A stretch of DNA of 64,000 nucleotides from Adiantum capillus-veneris (GCA_014529385.2 CM043945.1:94184612-94248611); one strand, 5' to 3'. Shown: positions 9,801 to 21,935, counted from the first letter of the stretch. The notes: generated by a model not told the origin, from the sequence alone. A program made the numbers and translations.

Positions 9801-12144
9801 TGCCTCCTTGTTGGGAGTACACATTCTTTGTTAGCTCTAGTGTTGGAAGGGAAACAATTGGTGCTGTGTTGCTACAACAAGATCCCCACAGTACAAGGAT
9901 GCGACCCATCTACTTTGCTAGTAGGGTCATGAATGCTTTGGAGAGAGACTACACAGAAGCGGAACTCATGATGATTTCTCTCATGTTTGCGGTGAGAAAG
10001 TTTAGATCCTACCTGCTACCAAAACCTTTTGTAATTCTCACTGCAGAGAATTTGTTCCCTTGGGTGTCATCTCAAATGAATCTTAGTACTAGGATCTCAA
10101 AGTGGATTATGGAGTTGCAAGAGTTTCAATACTCTTTCAAGGTAGAAGATAGTGTGCGTGCACAATTGGCAGGGATTCTCACTTATAGGGTGCATGAAAA
10201 GGAGATTAAGGTGCCTGAAGTAAAGACCCTACCATTACCACCACCAAAAAGTATTCCTAATGCTTTTACCTTGTTCTTTGATGGAGCTTTTCGTCGAGCC
10301 ACAGGAAAAGCAGGGGGAGGGCTAGTGGTACTCAACCCAAGTGGAGAGGTGGTCATGAAAGAGAAGTTCAATCTACCAAGTTCAGCTAGCAACAATGAAG
10401 CAGAATATGACACACTACTTCATGGTTTAAAAGTATGCATTGGCCATGGTATACAACGTCTCATGGTAAAAGGGGATGCACTTCTCATTGTGAAGCAGAT
10501 TTTAGGCATTTGGGCATGCAAAAATGAAAGACTAAGGGCCAAAGTTCATACCATCCGTAGGCTATTTAATCAATTTGAGGAGGTGCAATTATATCATATT
10601 CCTAGGAAACAAAATGAAGATGCTGATTTACTTGCACAACAAGCCGTTGCATGTGTAAAGAAAGAAGTGCAGGTCATCATGGTGGCGGCTGCTGTGAAGC
10701 AACCGAGGTACCAGGGATTGGAGTCATTGGCTCCCATCATTGGCTACATTTTGGAGGGTGAGTTTCCACCAGACTTCACAAAAGCTCAGAAGAGGAGACT
10801 CATGAAGAAGGCAAGCGCATATCTCTTCCTAGAAGGCTCCCTCTATCAAAGAGGGAAGGATCAAGTGTGCAGAAGAGTACCAACTATCGAGGAAATTCCA
10901 GCCATTCTAAAAGGTTTGCATGAAGAGGCATGTGGTGGTCATTTTGCCCAAGAATCAACAGTTGTGAAGAAGATTTTGCTTGCGGGGTATGTTTGGCCAA
11001 GCTTGCATGTGGATGTTCAACATTGGTGTAAAAGCTGTCACAATTGTCAGATAAATGGAAATAGAAGATTGGTGCATGGCCCGAGGCAAATAGTGCTTGC
11101 AAATGGACCCTTTGAAAAGTGGGGCATTGATGCTATGGGTCCTCTGCCTAGGACAAAAAATGGTAAACTCTACATTCTAGTGGCTGTAGACTATATGACT
11201 AGGTGGGTGGAAGCTCAAAGTGTGGCAAGAGTGAATGAGAGGACAGTTAGCAAGTTTGTGTACAATCACATTTGTTGCAGATTTGGCACACCTTTGGAGA
11301 TTGTTTCTGATAATGGTCCAGGGTTTAGGAAGGGCTTGCTCACAGAAGTTTGTGAAGAACTTCACATTCTACATCGTCATAGCACACCATACTACCCACA
11401 GTCAAATGGATTGGTGGAAAAAGCTAATGGTGTCATTGCAGGCATCATTAGAAAGATGGTGAAAAACAAGACAAAGTTGTGGGATGACTTCTTGGATGAT
11501 GCCTTGTGGGCGTATCGAACCACATATAGGGAAGCCACGGAGTTCACACCATTTCACTTGGTCAACGTCAAGAGGCTTTACAACCAATTGAGCTCAACAT
11601 TCCAACAATGCGACTTCATGACAAAGCAGCACAAGATGATCAAGAAGCATGGATGGATCGACTTCTTACCTTAGCTGAGCTTGAGTGGAAAAGAGAAGTA
11701 GCATACGAGTGCTATAAGAGGAAAGCCACACAGACAAAGGAGAAGCTTGACAAGAAACTGAAGGACAAAGGCATCAATGAAGGAGATCTTGTGCTAAGGT
11801 ATGACAATTGACTCGATAATCGTTTTGATGCCAAATTCGAAACAAGATGGCAGGGGCCATACATGGTCAAGAAGGCTTTCAATTCTAGTTACTATCAGCT
11901 TATGGACTTGAATGGTAAAGAGCACTCCAGGAAGGTAAACGGGTATCGCTTGAAGCCCTATTTGAGTCGCCTTCTACCAAAGGATCTACCAAAGATCTAT
12001 CCAAAGGCCACTGTCTCATGTAAGTATTGTTACATGAAGCATGAGTGTAACTCCAGCCAAAATTCTGAGGGGCCAAACAATGAAAATCTCGTCAAGGACT
12101 CTGAAGCACTCTCTTTGGAAAAGATGCTCTATGATGGTACATGA
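6866..12144 (+). pseudogene. F gag-pol polyprotein, broken
   Basis: The start ATG at 6866 matches R. In order: Gag (capsid-like region, then CCHC knuckle CWNCGESGHGMYNC), protease (LVDGGAQIFIM, the D-G-G variant), RT (MPFGLTNAPATFQ, then FIDDFCIYS), gypsy RNase H, second RNase H (FFDGAFRRATG), integrase (GIDAMGP, VSDNGPG, NGLVEKANG) and a basic C terminus. Three stops interrupt the frame relative to R: TAA at 7160-7162 (CAA in R), TAA at 8591-8593 (TCA in R) and TGA at 11809-11811 (CGA in R). A 1-base deletion near 11565, just after the integrase core, shifts the frame; everything before it is frame 2 and everything after is frame 1. The total span is about 1759 codons, as in R. F could not make its own polyprotein. 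Confidence 0.92.
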
Positions 12145-12159
12145 ATATACCATCATCCT

Positions 12160-12172
12160 GGGGGAGGGCTAA
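12160..12172 (+). other. F polypurine tract
   Basis: GGGGGAGGGCTAA ends immediately before the 3' LTR start TGATAGCC at 12173. It is identical in kind to the R tract. Confidence 0.85.
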
Positions 12173-12536
12173 TGATAGCCGTTTTTCGGCTCTTTGTAAT
12201 TGCCATAGTGAGTTATCTCACCCTATCAAATCACTCAAAAACTGTGGTTACCCTCACCCTTTCACTGTATATAGGTGCGTGTGAGTTAGGGGACTTTTCC
12301 CATATCTCCTTACTGAAATAAAAAACCCTCAATTAGCTAGTCATTGGGCTAGTTGAGCCAAAAAAATAAAAATAAAATAAAAAATATAAGTATATTATGG
12401 CCCATGCGTATGTAAATATTTCTTTGTATATAGGGCCTAAATAAAAGATTTTTTCATAATTATTTTGGTATTTATTTAAATATTTCTACCTAGGTGTGTG
12501 TTATTTATGCTCTGTACATTGCCTCACCATTACCAC
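12173..12536 (+). repeat. First 364 bases of F 3' LTR, then breakpoint
   Basis: It follows the polypurine tract directly and matches the LTR start, then stops at TACCAC (12531-12536) and switches into minus-strand R pol sequence. TACCAC occurs both at this LTR position and in the pol sequence of this family, so the join is at a 6-base microhomology. Confidence 0.9.
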
Positions 12537-12997
12537 TAGCCCTCCCCCTGCTTTTCCTGTGTCTCGACGAAAAGCTCCATCAAAGAACAAGGTAAAAGCA
12601 TTAGGAATACTTTTTGGTGGTGGTAATGGTAGGGTCTTTACTTCAGGCACCTTAATCTCGTTTTCATGCACCCTATAAGTGAGAATCCCTGCCAATTGTG
12701 CACGCACACTATCTTCTACCTTGAAAGAGTATTGAAACTCTTGCAACTCCATAATCCACTTTGAGATCCTAGTACTAAGATTCATTTGAGATGACACCCA
12801 AGGGAACAAATTCTCTGGAGTGAGAATTACAAAAGGTTTTGGTAGCAGGTAGGATCTAAACTTTCTCACCACAAACATGAGAGAAAGCATCATGAGTTCT
12901 GCTTCTGTGTAGTCTCTCTCCAAAGCATTCATGACCCTACTAGCAAAGTAGATGGGTCGCATCCTTGTACTGTGGGGATCTTGTTGTAGCAACACAG
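12537..12997 (-). pseudogene. Duplicated R pol fragment (RNase H region) inside F 3' LTR
   Basis: About 460 bases of R pol, running up to the exact F insertion point and followed by a complete LTR. It is a second copy of the R sequence that flanks the F 5' LTR (2131-2586) and carries the unmutated ACAG target site. It differs from 2131-2586 at a few positions where F pol agrees with it, so the private changes lie in the left copy. The predicted 176-residue frame is a chimera of LTR, pol and LTR and is not a gene. Confidence 0.88.
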
Positions 12998-15384
12998 TGA
13001 TAGCCGTTTTTCGGCTCTTTGTAATTGCCATAGTGAGTTATCTCACCCTATCAAATCACTCAAACACTGTGGTTACCCTCACCCTTTCACTGTATATAGG
13101 TGCGTGTGAGTTAGGGGACTTTTCCCATATCTCCTTACTGAAATAAAAAACCCTCAATTAGCTAGTCATTGGGGTAGTTGAGCCGAAAAATAAAAATAAA
13201 ATAAAAAATATAAGTATATTATGGCCCATGCGTATGTAAATATTTCTTTGTATATAGGGCCTAAATAAAAGATTTTTTCATAATTATTTTGGTATTTATT
13301 TAAATATTTCTACCTAGGTGTGTGTTATTTATGCTCTGTACATTGCCTCACCATTATCACAATTTTTCTTACCATTTTTCATACTCTTTATTCCATATAG
13401 AAATAATTTCATGTAAGCTTCTCTTATATTTGGTGTAACTCCATCCCAACAAAAATCCAAAAAAAACTAGTTCTATTTATGTGTATATTTTTTTCACTAT
13501 TGTGATTTTTTCCTTCCTACATATATTCTCTATTACTCTCATAAATTAGACCACCAAAAATATTCATCTTTTTATGATAGCCTTATAATGAGAGAGATTT
13601 ATTTTGACCCCTTTATATTTTTCCACTTATATTATTTATATTTGACATGTACATATTTTTCAGACCCCTCAATATTTGATTTTCTTAGTTGTACTATTCA
13701 CATATATCATGATCTCAACAATATCTTCAATTATAGACCTACCAAATAAGGTCAAGGGTAGGTGGCATGCATACATGCACTATGGAGGGCTCACTCTTGG
13801 AGGTATTCAAAAGAATCATCCAAAGAAGGACCCCACAAGGACCTTTGCAGTGGAAAAAAAAGGTCGGTTTTGTTGAATTTTTAAAGTTCACTTGCTCTCC
13901 GAATTTGAAAAGGTGATACCAACAAAAGGTGTAGCTCGTAGGCTGAACTTTTGCCTCAAATTTTTTCATACTTTTTTGAGCTACGAGCTGTGAGCTATGA
14001 TTTTTTTAGTGGACCCCAGTTTTCCCATGCTATGCAGCCACACTCTCTCTTCCACTTTATCATTTTCCTCTTTCACACACACTTCTCCACTCATCATCCC
14101 CATCCGTCTCACCATTCCTCTCTGCACCCTACTCACCTTCTCCTCAACCTTGAAAAAATAAGAGAAACCATGGTGAACTCATACCTCCCACACACAATTC
14201 CATTCCAAAATTGACCACCTAGTCTCATTTTTCCTCCTCCAATTTACCCATATCTATCAAAAAAACCACAAAATTCAGCCTCTTCTCTTAAAAGACAGCA
14301 TCATGGTGGTTGATTACTCAGCTTCAATTACTTTGTCTCTCAAGGGAGGTCAAGAGTGGAGAAAAAATGTACCGTCAAAGCTAGTGGACCGTCAACAGGC
14401 GTCAAAATTGGCCCTACTCAAGACACTTGGAGCATCAACCTTGTAAGAAATCCACCTTTTCTTACCTCTTAAGAGTTTTTCTTCCTAATTTGTATCCTAC
14501 ATGGATACTCCCATTGTAAATATCCAATTCCATTTGTAAATTAATACTAACTCTACTAACACTAACCCACTATGAAAAGTCCTATCACCTCCATTTCTCT
14601 CCTCTCTCTTTCCCCACCAACTTCTTGATAATTCCAAGCAAAAGAAATTAGATAAATTGCTGAAAATCTAACCCAACCATGGTTAGAGAAGTAACCCTAG
14701 CCTTCAAAATTGCTATAAAAGGAGGGTGTAGCTAGCACAAAAGGGGGAGCCATAAGCAAGAGCACTATGCTATAGCTTGAGAAGCCAAGTTCAACCTCTC
14801 TAGAAGGAGCTCTTGAGTGGAAGATCATTGTCTTATGCATGTGTTGTAATAGGGGATTAGCAAGGGAACTCTATGCCATTGTAAGAGAGAGAGTGATCAT
14901 TCAATTGAGAGTAGGAAATCTATCATTTCTCCTACTAGTGTAAGCCCAACATTTGCTGAATCAAGGAGGGTGGATTTGGACTAAGCTTGGATACTTTGTC
15001 TCCCTTCCAGCGTGACGTAATGGACAACAATGATGCGTAAGTGTCTTGGTGTTTTTTGTTGAGTTCTTGATAGCTTGTCTCTAGTGTTGTCGTCAATCTA
15101 GCCATAAATCCCACATACTGTAAGAGGGCGACAGGGTGGAGAGGACTCCCCTGGCCTTAAGACAGTGATTGGGGTGGCTTTTCTTGTGATGCGTTGTGGT
15201 GAAATTTACGCAAGCTATGTTGAACAAATACTAATCTCACTTTGATTTGTCATGACAGATTTGTAAGAACGTATTAATGCAACAAGCACCCCCTCCCCCC
15301 TTTCTCTCTCTTTCTTAAATATATAGTTGTGTTTGCTTGATCATTGCCGATACGTTTCAAAGCAGCCCGAGCACTATCTCTCTC

Positions 15385-15447
<63 letters not shown>

Positions 15448-15621
15448 ACGCGTCCTAGTTCGCATCCAAAACTAGGTGGTGCCCCAAATTTGTGTAGGGT
15501 TAGGTTGCAGGTTTGTGTGTGTGTTTGTTGTTTTTTCCAACCCCAACCCAATTGAGCAGCACGGGAGCCTTGAAGGGTGTCTAGAGGTTGCTCTTCTTGT
15601 TGCCCGCCCCGGACCGCCTCA
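12998..15621 (+). repeat. F 3' LTR, complete (2624 bp)
   Basis: It has the same length and ends as the 5' LTR, with the TATA box at 14714 and a CT run at 15375-15445. It ends CCTCA at 15621 and is followed by ACAG and resumed R pol. Taken alone it looks like a solo LTR with a 4-bp duplication (12994-12997 and 15622-15625); together with 12173-12997 it is better read as the rearranged 3' end of F. Confidence 0.9.
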
Positions 15622-18600
15622 ACAGCACCAATTGTTTCCCTTCCAACACTAGAGCTAACAAAGAATGTGTACTCCCAACAAGGAGGCATGAGTGTTGGTA
15701 GCTCTGACAAAATGACTTTAATGTTACAAAAATACTCTTCAAGCTCATCAGACCATGCAAATTCTACTTGTTGTGTCAACTTTTGCAAAGGATGAAGCAA
15801 CTCCGAGGCTAAGTGAATGAAGCGTGACATATACTTCACCTTCTGAATGAAAGAGATAACCTCCTTAAGACTCTTCGGTGATGGGAGCTCAATAAGAGCC
15901 TTTGCCTTTGAAGGATCCATCTCAATGCCTTTATAGGAAACCTTGTGACCGAGCAAGATCACTTCATCCTCACCTATGTGGCACTTGTCGGGGTTGAGTT
16001 GACCTCCCATGTCGTAGAGCTTCTTTAAACCTTCTTCTACCCTTTGTAGATGCAATGATTTTGAGCTATAAATACAGAAATCATCAATGAACACTCTAAT
16101 TGAGTTTCCAAAGAATGCTTGAAACACCATATTCATGAAACGTTGGAATGTTGCAGGAGCATTTGTCAGACCAAATGGCATGACTCTAAAAGCATAACAA
16201 CCCGAAGGAGTGATAAAGGTTGTTTTCAATTGATCCTCCAATGCAATCCCTATTTGAAAGTAACCTGAGTAACCATCGCACACAGTGTACTTCTCATGAC
16301 CAGCTACCTCATTTAGTATCTCATCCTGGAATGGGAGGGGAAAGTGATCTCTTTTTGTTGCCTCATTAAGTGGACGATAATCCACACACACCCTCCACTT
16401 GCCGTTTTTCTTAGGAGTGACAACAACGGGAGAGACCCACTCTGAATTCTCCACTGGATAAATGAAACCTGCTGCTAGAAGCTTTCTTACCTCCTTGAGT
16501 AGAGCCTGCTCCTTAATGACTCCTAGCCTTCGTAGCTTTTGAGCCTTAGGTGTGGCCTCTGGCTTCAACTCAATCTTGTGTTGAACAGCATCTACTCCAC
16601 GCACGTCGGTGTTGTCTTTAGCAAAAAGCCTAGGAAACTTTCTTAGCACACATTTGAACTCCTCTCTTTCATCCTTTGTAAGTGTTGTTGATAGCATACC
16701 TTCTAGCATTCCTTCATCTTGAACACCTTCGTTCTCTTGAGGACCTACCTCCTCCAAGCCTTGACAAGAGGTCTCTTGGTTGCTTGGCTTAAACCTTACC
16801 CCCATGACTTCGATGGAAGACTCCTCTTCAGTAATGCTGCTGCTACTTTCTTCTTCTGAAGTGCTATCGGTCCAACCTTCTTCCGTCTCACTTTGAGATG
16901 ATTCTTCATGGAGCTCCTCTTGGCGTTGCTCCTTCATGTCAAAGACAACCTTCTTGTGATTGTCATTCCTGCAAATTAGCTTTCCACTCTCCCAATCCTG
17001 CAAAGCTCGCATTTTCATTAGCCATGGTCTTCCTAGGATAAATGGGTAACCATTTCCCTTGGTACACATGACATAGAAATCCACTGCCTTCTTAATGCCA
17101 AAGGCCTCCACAAAAATATTTTTACAAATGCCTACGCACCTAGCCTTGCTATTGTTTGCCATTTTCACCTTGATTTCAGGTGTCTCATGGATGTGCATGC
17201 CTAGTCTTTGCATGAGCCCTTCTGTCATGATGCAAATTTGTGCACCCCCATCCACTAGACCTTTCCTAACCAATCTTCCTTTTATGTAACAATCTAGCAC
17301 AGGTGTAATATCCTCGTTCATTGCAACATGTGCAATTTTTACAACAGGAAAACTCTCTTTTACCTTTCTCCTAGTGCTAACTGCCTTTGTTAAATCCCTC
17401 CTAACTTGTGGGCATAATGCAAGAAACTGAGGCCATGAGATATCAGGACCCTTACCTCGCATGTCTTCCAACAGGTTGTATGGAGTCATACCATGTCCAA
17501 GAGGGAAGTCTTGGAGATTGATACGACGTCGAGTCCTCTTAGCTTCCTTGGTCTCCTTTGCCTTCTTTCCTTGTCCATGGTCACTCTGTGATGGGACACC
17601 CTCTTTCTCTTTACCTTTTCCTCGGCCACGCTTAATGACATTTGCTTCCATGTCAACCTCATTTGAGTTTGTCACCTCTACCACATGCACATTTGGATCT
17701 GGCAAAGGTGGAACTCCTTCTACCCCTTGTGGAGGTGGTCTTGGTCCATTTGGTTTTTGTAGAAGCCTTGGTTGTTGACCAGTTCCTTCACCTGCATTCA
17801 TCACTGGGTAATTCAAGTTAGGTCTCCCTGGCTCCCCACGGGGCCAAGGACAATTATACATCCCATGTCCAGACTCTCCGCAATTCCAACATTGCGAGAC
17901 TCTCCTAGGTCGTGGATCTCGCTCTTCAGACTTCTTTGCTTGTCCCTTTCGACCTACAGCTTGTGCAAGGTGAATTGACAGGCTGCTTAAAGATTCGTTT
18001 AACTTCTCAATTACTTCCGTCGTTACCTCAGGAAGCTCCCTCGATGTTGATGCTTGTGACTTACCTTTGCGTCTAAGACCTTCTATTGGAAGCTCTCCCC
18101 TTAAGCACTTGAGTTTCCTATATTTCTCAGCAGCCCTAGTTTCAGCTGCATCAAAGGTAGCAAGTGCACCCACCTCGACTTTTACCTTAAGGTCAGGAAA
18201 GAGTCCGGCTATGAATCTCTCCTTCTTTAGAAATTCTGCACCATCACCAGGGTTAGCAACATTTCGTATCCATAGAGCCCAAAGACGTAGAAACTCTTGC
18301 TTGTACAAGTAGTAGTCATCTAAGTCTTTTTGCTTATGACAAACAATGTCTTGCCATAATTTTTGAGTGTTTTGGGGATCAAAGAAGTATTTCTTGAAAC
18401 GATTCAAAACTTCTGTGTAATTCCCCTTAACTTCCTCAGGCAAAGAGTCAAACCAAGTGCTAGCATCTTTCCTAAGGACCACCTCAAACATTTCTACACG
18501 TTCTTGATCAGTTATTATCCTCTTGATACGGCAAGACATCTTGAAATTCGCTAAAAATAATTCTGCATCCTCTCCAGGCTCTCCAAAGAAAAGAGGATAC

Positions 18601-18626
18601 CCAGACATTTGGCGTTGGCTTTCCAT
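15622..18626 (-). CDS. R gag-pol, 5' half: Gag, protease, RT, start of RNase H
   Basis: The start ATG is at 18626 and the frame is open without a stop to the F insertion point, about 1000 codons. Gag opens the chain; a CCHC knuckle (CWNCGESGHGMYNC) lies near residue 245. The protease has VDGGAQICIM; RT has YRPLNEATKRDHFP, MPFGLTNAPATF and FIDDFCIYS (Asp-Asp intact). Gag and Pol share one frame, with no stop or shift between them. The last residues of the open frame (from EAVRGGQQ) are F LTR, not protein. Together with 308-2586 the chain would be about 1759 residues, so before F landed R had one complete polyprotein apart from the TAG at 719. Confidence 0.9.
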
Positions 18627-18711
18627 TGAATTGATTTCAAAGTGACACCTGTTTTTGTTTTTCTTTCTTAAAAAGATTTACACAATAATGTTTTCTAGCT
18701 TGCAATCTATT

Positions 18712-18930
18712 CTACAACAAAATAAAGATATTCACATCAAACGACCTATGATAATCAATAAGAGGTAGGATAACAGGGTTTGGTGATGCGAGAATTTCTC
18801 CTACTCTTTGGGCACCAAACATGAACACCATACGTTGTTGAAAATGGATTTTCCTACTAATTGCAATGTTTATTCTAATGTGTAGAGTGAAATGGAAGGG
18901 GAAAATCTCTATTCCTGGGCCATTATCCAT
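18712..18930 (-). CDS. R leader ORF-B (72 codons), unknown
   Basis: Intact ATG-to-stop frame, 85 bases upstream of gag. It matches F 5521-5739 over its whole length with conservative changes, which suggests it was kept under selection in the family. Its C terminus is hydrophobic. No domain is recognised. Confidence 0.55.
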   Translation of the reverse strand: MDNGPGIEIFPFHFTLHIRINIAISRKIHFQQRMVFMFGAQRVGEILASPNPVILPLIDYHRSFDVNIFILL

Positions 18931-18953
18931 GGTCTATGCATATGACCTAATGC

Positions 18954-19166
18954 TTAAAACAAAACAAAAATATAGACGTCCAAACTAAGGTTGTACCTAA
19001 TGAGAGGCAAAATAAAAGGATTTACTAAAGCGTTTATCTCGGCCAACCTAAGAGGACCTAAAATTCTACGAATGACACCTTGAAATTGCAACTTAGTACT
19101 AACAATTATGTGTATCTTTTGCCTTGCAATGGGAATGAAGGGATCATACAAATTTTCGTGATTCAT
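18954..19166 (-). CDS. R leader ORF-A (70 codons), unknown
   Basis: Intact ATG-to-stop frame between the primer site and ORF-B, ending about 20 bases before ORF-B starts. It is a paralogue of ORF-B (shared N-P-F-I-L-P-L-I-R-Y / N-P-V-I-L-P-L-I-D-Y and D-V-x-I-F). The F copy is interrupted by a TGA. The pair lies where Ogre-type elements carry an extra ORF, but these are far shorter. Confidence 0.55.
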   Translation of the reverse strand: MNHENLYDPFIPIARQKIHIIVSTKLQFQGVIRRILGPLRLAEINALVNPFILPLIRYNLSLDVYIFVLF

Positions 19167-19219
19167 GCAAACTACTTGACTATGCTAAAGGTTGATTCTA
19201 CACAAAAATACACAAGCCG

Positions 19220-19237
19220 TCCTCCGTGGGGGCACCA
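19220..19237 (-). other. R primer binding site
   Basis: The minus strand reads TGGTGCCCCCACGGAGGA, three bases inside the 5' LTR; it has one change relative to F. Confidence 0.6.
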
Positions 19238-19240
19238 ATT

Positions 19241-19499
19241 TGAGGCGGTCCGGGGCGGGCAACAAGAAGAGCAACCTCTAGACACCCTTCAAGGCTCCCG
19301 TGCTGCTCAATGGGGCTGGGGCACAACACAACACAAACCAAAACAACAAACCCATAGCCAAATCCCAACTACACAAGGGGCATCACCTAGTTTAAGAGCG
19401 AACTAGGACGCAAAAGAGGAGAATCGTTAGAGCAACCCACAAACAAGCAAGGAATTTACACTAACCCTAACACCAATGGAACACTCTCACACACTAAAA

Positions 19500-19559
<60 letters not shown>

Positions 19560-21935
19560 TGCTCGGGTTGCTTTGAAACGTATCGGCAATGATCAAGCAA
19601 ACACAACTATATATTTAAGAAAGAGAGAGAAAGGGGGGAGGGGGTGCTTGTTGCATTAATACCTTCTTACAAATCTGTCATGACAAATCAAAGTGAAATT
19701 AGTATTTGTTCAACATAGCTTGCGTAAATTTCACCACAACACATCACAAGAAAAGCGACCCCAATCACTGTCTTAAGGCCAGGGGAGTCCTCTCCACCCT
19801 GTCGCCCTCTTACAGTATGTGGGATTTATGGCTAGATTGATGACAACACTAGAGACAAGCTATCAAGAACTTAACAAAAAACACCAAGACACTTACGCAT
19901 CATTGTTGTCCATTACTTCACGTTGGAAGGGAGACAAAGTATCCAAGCTTAGTCCAAATCCACCCTCCTTGATTCAACAAATGTTGGGCTTACACTAGTA
20001 GGAGAAATGATAGATTTCCTACTCTCAATTGAATGATCACTCTCTCTCTTACAATGGCATAGAGTTCCCTTGCTAATCCCCTATTACAACACATGCACAT
20101 GCATAAGACAATGAGCTTCCACTCAAGAGCTCCTTCTAGAGAGGTTGAGCTTGGCTTTTCAAGCTATAGCATAGTGCTCTTGCTTATGGCTCTCCTTTTT
20201 GTGCTAGCTACACCCTCCTTTTATAGCAATTTTGAAGGCTAGGGTTACTCCTCTAACCATGGTTGGGTTAGATTTTCAGCAATTTATCTAATTTCTTTTG
20301 CTTGGAATTATCAAGAAGTTGGTGGGGAAAGAGAGAGGAGAGAAATGGAGGTGATAGGACTTTTCATAGTGGGTTAGTGTTAGTAGAGTTAGTATTAATT
20401 TACAAATGGAATTGGATATTTACAATGGGAGTATCCATGTAGGATACAAATAAGGAAGAAAAACTCTTAAGAGGTAAGAAAAGGTGGATTTCTTACAAGG
20501 TTGATGCTCCAAGTGTCTTGAGTAGGGCCAATTTTGACGCTTGTTGACGGTCCACTAGCTTTGACGGTACATTTTTTCTCCACTCTTGACCTTCCTTGAG
20601 AGACAAGGTAATTGAAGCTGAGTAATCAACCACCATGATGCTGTCTTTTAAGAGAAGAGGCTGAATTTTGTGGTTTTTTTGATAGATATGGGTAATTTGG
20701 AGGAGGAAAAATGAGACTAGGTGGTCAATTTTGGAATGGAATTGTGTGTGGGAGGTATGAGTTCACCATGGTTTCTCTTATTCTTCAAGGTTGAGGAGAA
20801 GGTGAGTAGGGTGCAGAGAGGAGTGGTGAGAGAGGTGGGGATGATGAGTGGAGAAGTGTGTGTGAAAGAGGAAAATGATAAAGTGGAAGAGAGAGTGTGG
20901 CTGCATAGCATGGGAAAACTGGGGTCCACTAATAAAATCATAGCTCACAGCTCGTAGCTCAGAAAAATATGAAAAAATTTGAGGCAAAAGTTCAGCCTAC
21001 GAGCTACAACTTTTGTTTGTATCACCTTTTCAAATTCGGAGAGCAAGTGAACTTTAAAAATTCAGCAAAACCGACCGTGTTTTTCCACTGCACAAGGTCC
21101 TTGTGGGGTCCTTCTTTGGATGATCTTTTGAATACCTCCAAGAGTGAGCCCTCCATAGTGCATGTATGCATGCCACCTACCCTTGACCTTATTTGGTAGG
21201 TCTATAATTGAAGATATTGTTGAGATTATGATATAAGTGAATAGTACAACTAAGAAAATCAAATATTGAGGGGTCTAAAAAATATGTACATGTCAAATAT
21301 AAATAATATAAGTGGAAAAAATATAAAGGGGTCAAAAGAAATCTCTCTCATTATGAGGCTACCATAAAAAGATAAATATTTTTGGTGTTCTAATTTTTTA
21401 GAAAAAAAACAAAATAGATGTAGGAAGGGAAAAATCACAATAGTGAAAAAATATACACATAAATAAAACTAGTTTTTTTGGATTTTTGTTGGGGTGGAGT
21501 TACACCAAATATAAGAGAAGCTTACATGAAAATATTTCTATATGGAATAAAGAGTATGAAAAATGGTAAGAAAAATTGTGGTAATGGTGAGGCAATGTAC
21601 AGAGCATAAATAACACACACCTAGGTAGAAATATTTAAATAAATATCAAAATAATTATGAAAAAATCTTTTATTTAGGCCCTATATACAAAGAAATATTT
21701 ACATACGCATGGGCCATAATATACTTATATTTTTTATTTTATTTTTATTTTTTTTGGCTCAACTAGCCCAATGCCTAGCTAATTGAGGGTTTTTTAAGAA
21801 GATATGGGAAAAGTCCCGTGACTCACGCACGCCTATGTACATTGAAATGGTAGGGATAGCCACAGTGTTTGGGTGATTTTGGTAGCGTGAGGTAACTCAC
21901 TGTGACAATTACAAAGAGCCGAAAAACGGCTATCA
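19241..21935 (-). repeat. R 5' LTR (2695 bp)
   Basis: It runs on the minus strand from TGATAGCC at 21935 to CCTCA at 19241. It holds a GA microsatellite (19503-19556) and a TATA box (20218-20225). Right of 21935 the sequence is the decayed reading frame described next, so R inserted into that frame. The matching target duplication lies outside the window. Confidence 0.92.

Larger units (their letters stand above)
2587..15621 (+). mobile_element. F: Tat-like Ty3/gypsy retrotransposon nested in R
   Basis: F has a 5' LTR (2587-5210), primer site, leader ORFs, gag-pol (6866-12144), polypurine tract and a 3' LTR that begins at 12173, breaks off, and restarts complete at 12998-15621. The flanks are ACAA at 2583-2586 and ACAG at 15622-15625; ACAG is also at 12994-12997. 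In the uninterrupted pol these bases occur once, so this is a 4-bp target duplication. F is the same family as R in opposite orientation. Its LTR pair looks nearly identical and its coding region is damaged at four places. Confidence 0.92.
1..21935 (-). mobile_element. R: Tat-like Ty3/gypsy retrotransposon, minus strand, cut by window edge
   Basis: On the minus strand the order is 5' LTR (19241-21935), primer site, two small leader ORFs, gag-pol (18626 to 15622, then 2586 to 308), polypurine tract and 3' LTR (279 to beyond position 1). The internal part is split by the plus-strand element F at 2587-15621. The pol half upstream of F and the half downstream join exactly at the F insertion point, where a short ACAG/ACAA duplication remains. 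The visible 279 bases of the 3' LTR differ from the 5' LTR at about five positions, so they are the pair of one element. The RT, gypsy RNase H, second RNase H and integrase order is what is known for the plant Tat group; the lineage call is by motif only. Confidence 0.88.

Noticed and set aside
12998-15621. Independent solo LTR inserted in R pol
   Set aside because: It sits at exactly the same pol position as the F 5' LTR and carries the same target bases, and a truncated F 3' LTR lies just upstream. One rearranged F explains everything.
15357-15621. C-terminal tail of the long R frame as protein
   Set aside because: It is F LTR sequence, including the GA/CT microsatellite read as Arg-Glu repeats.
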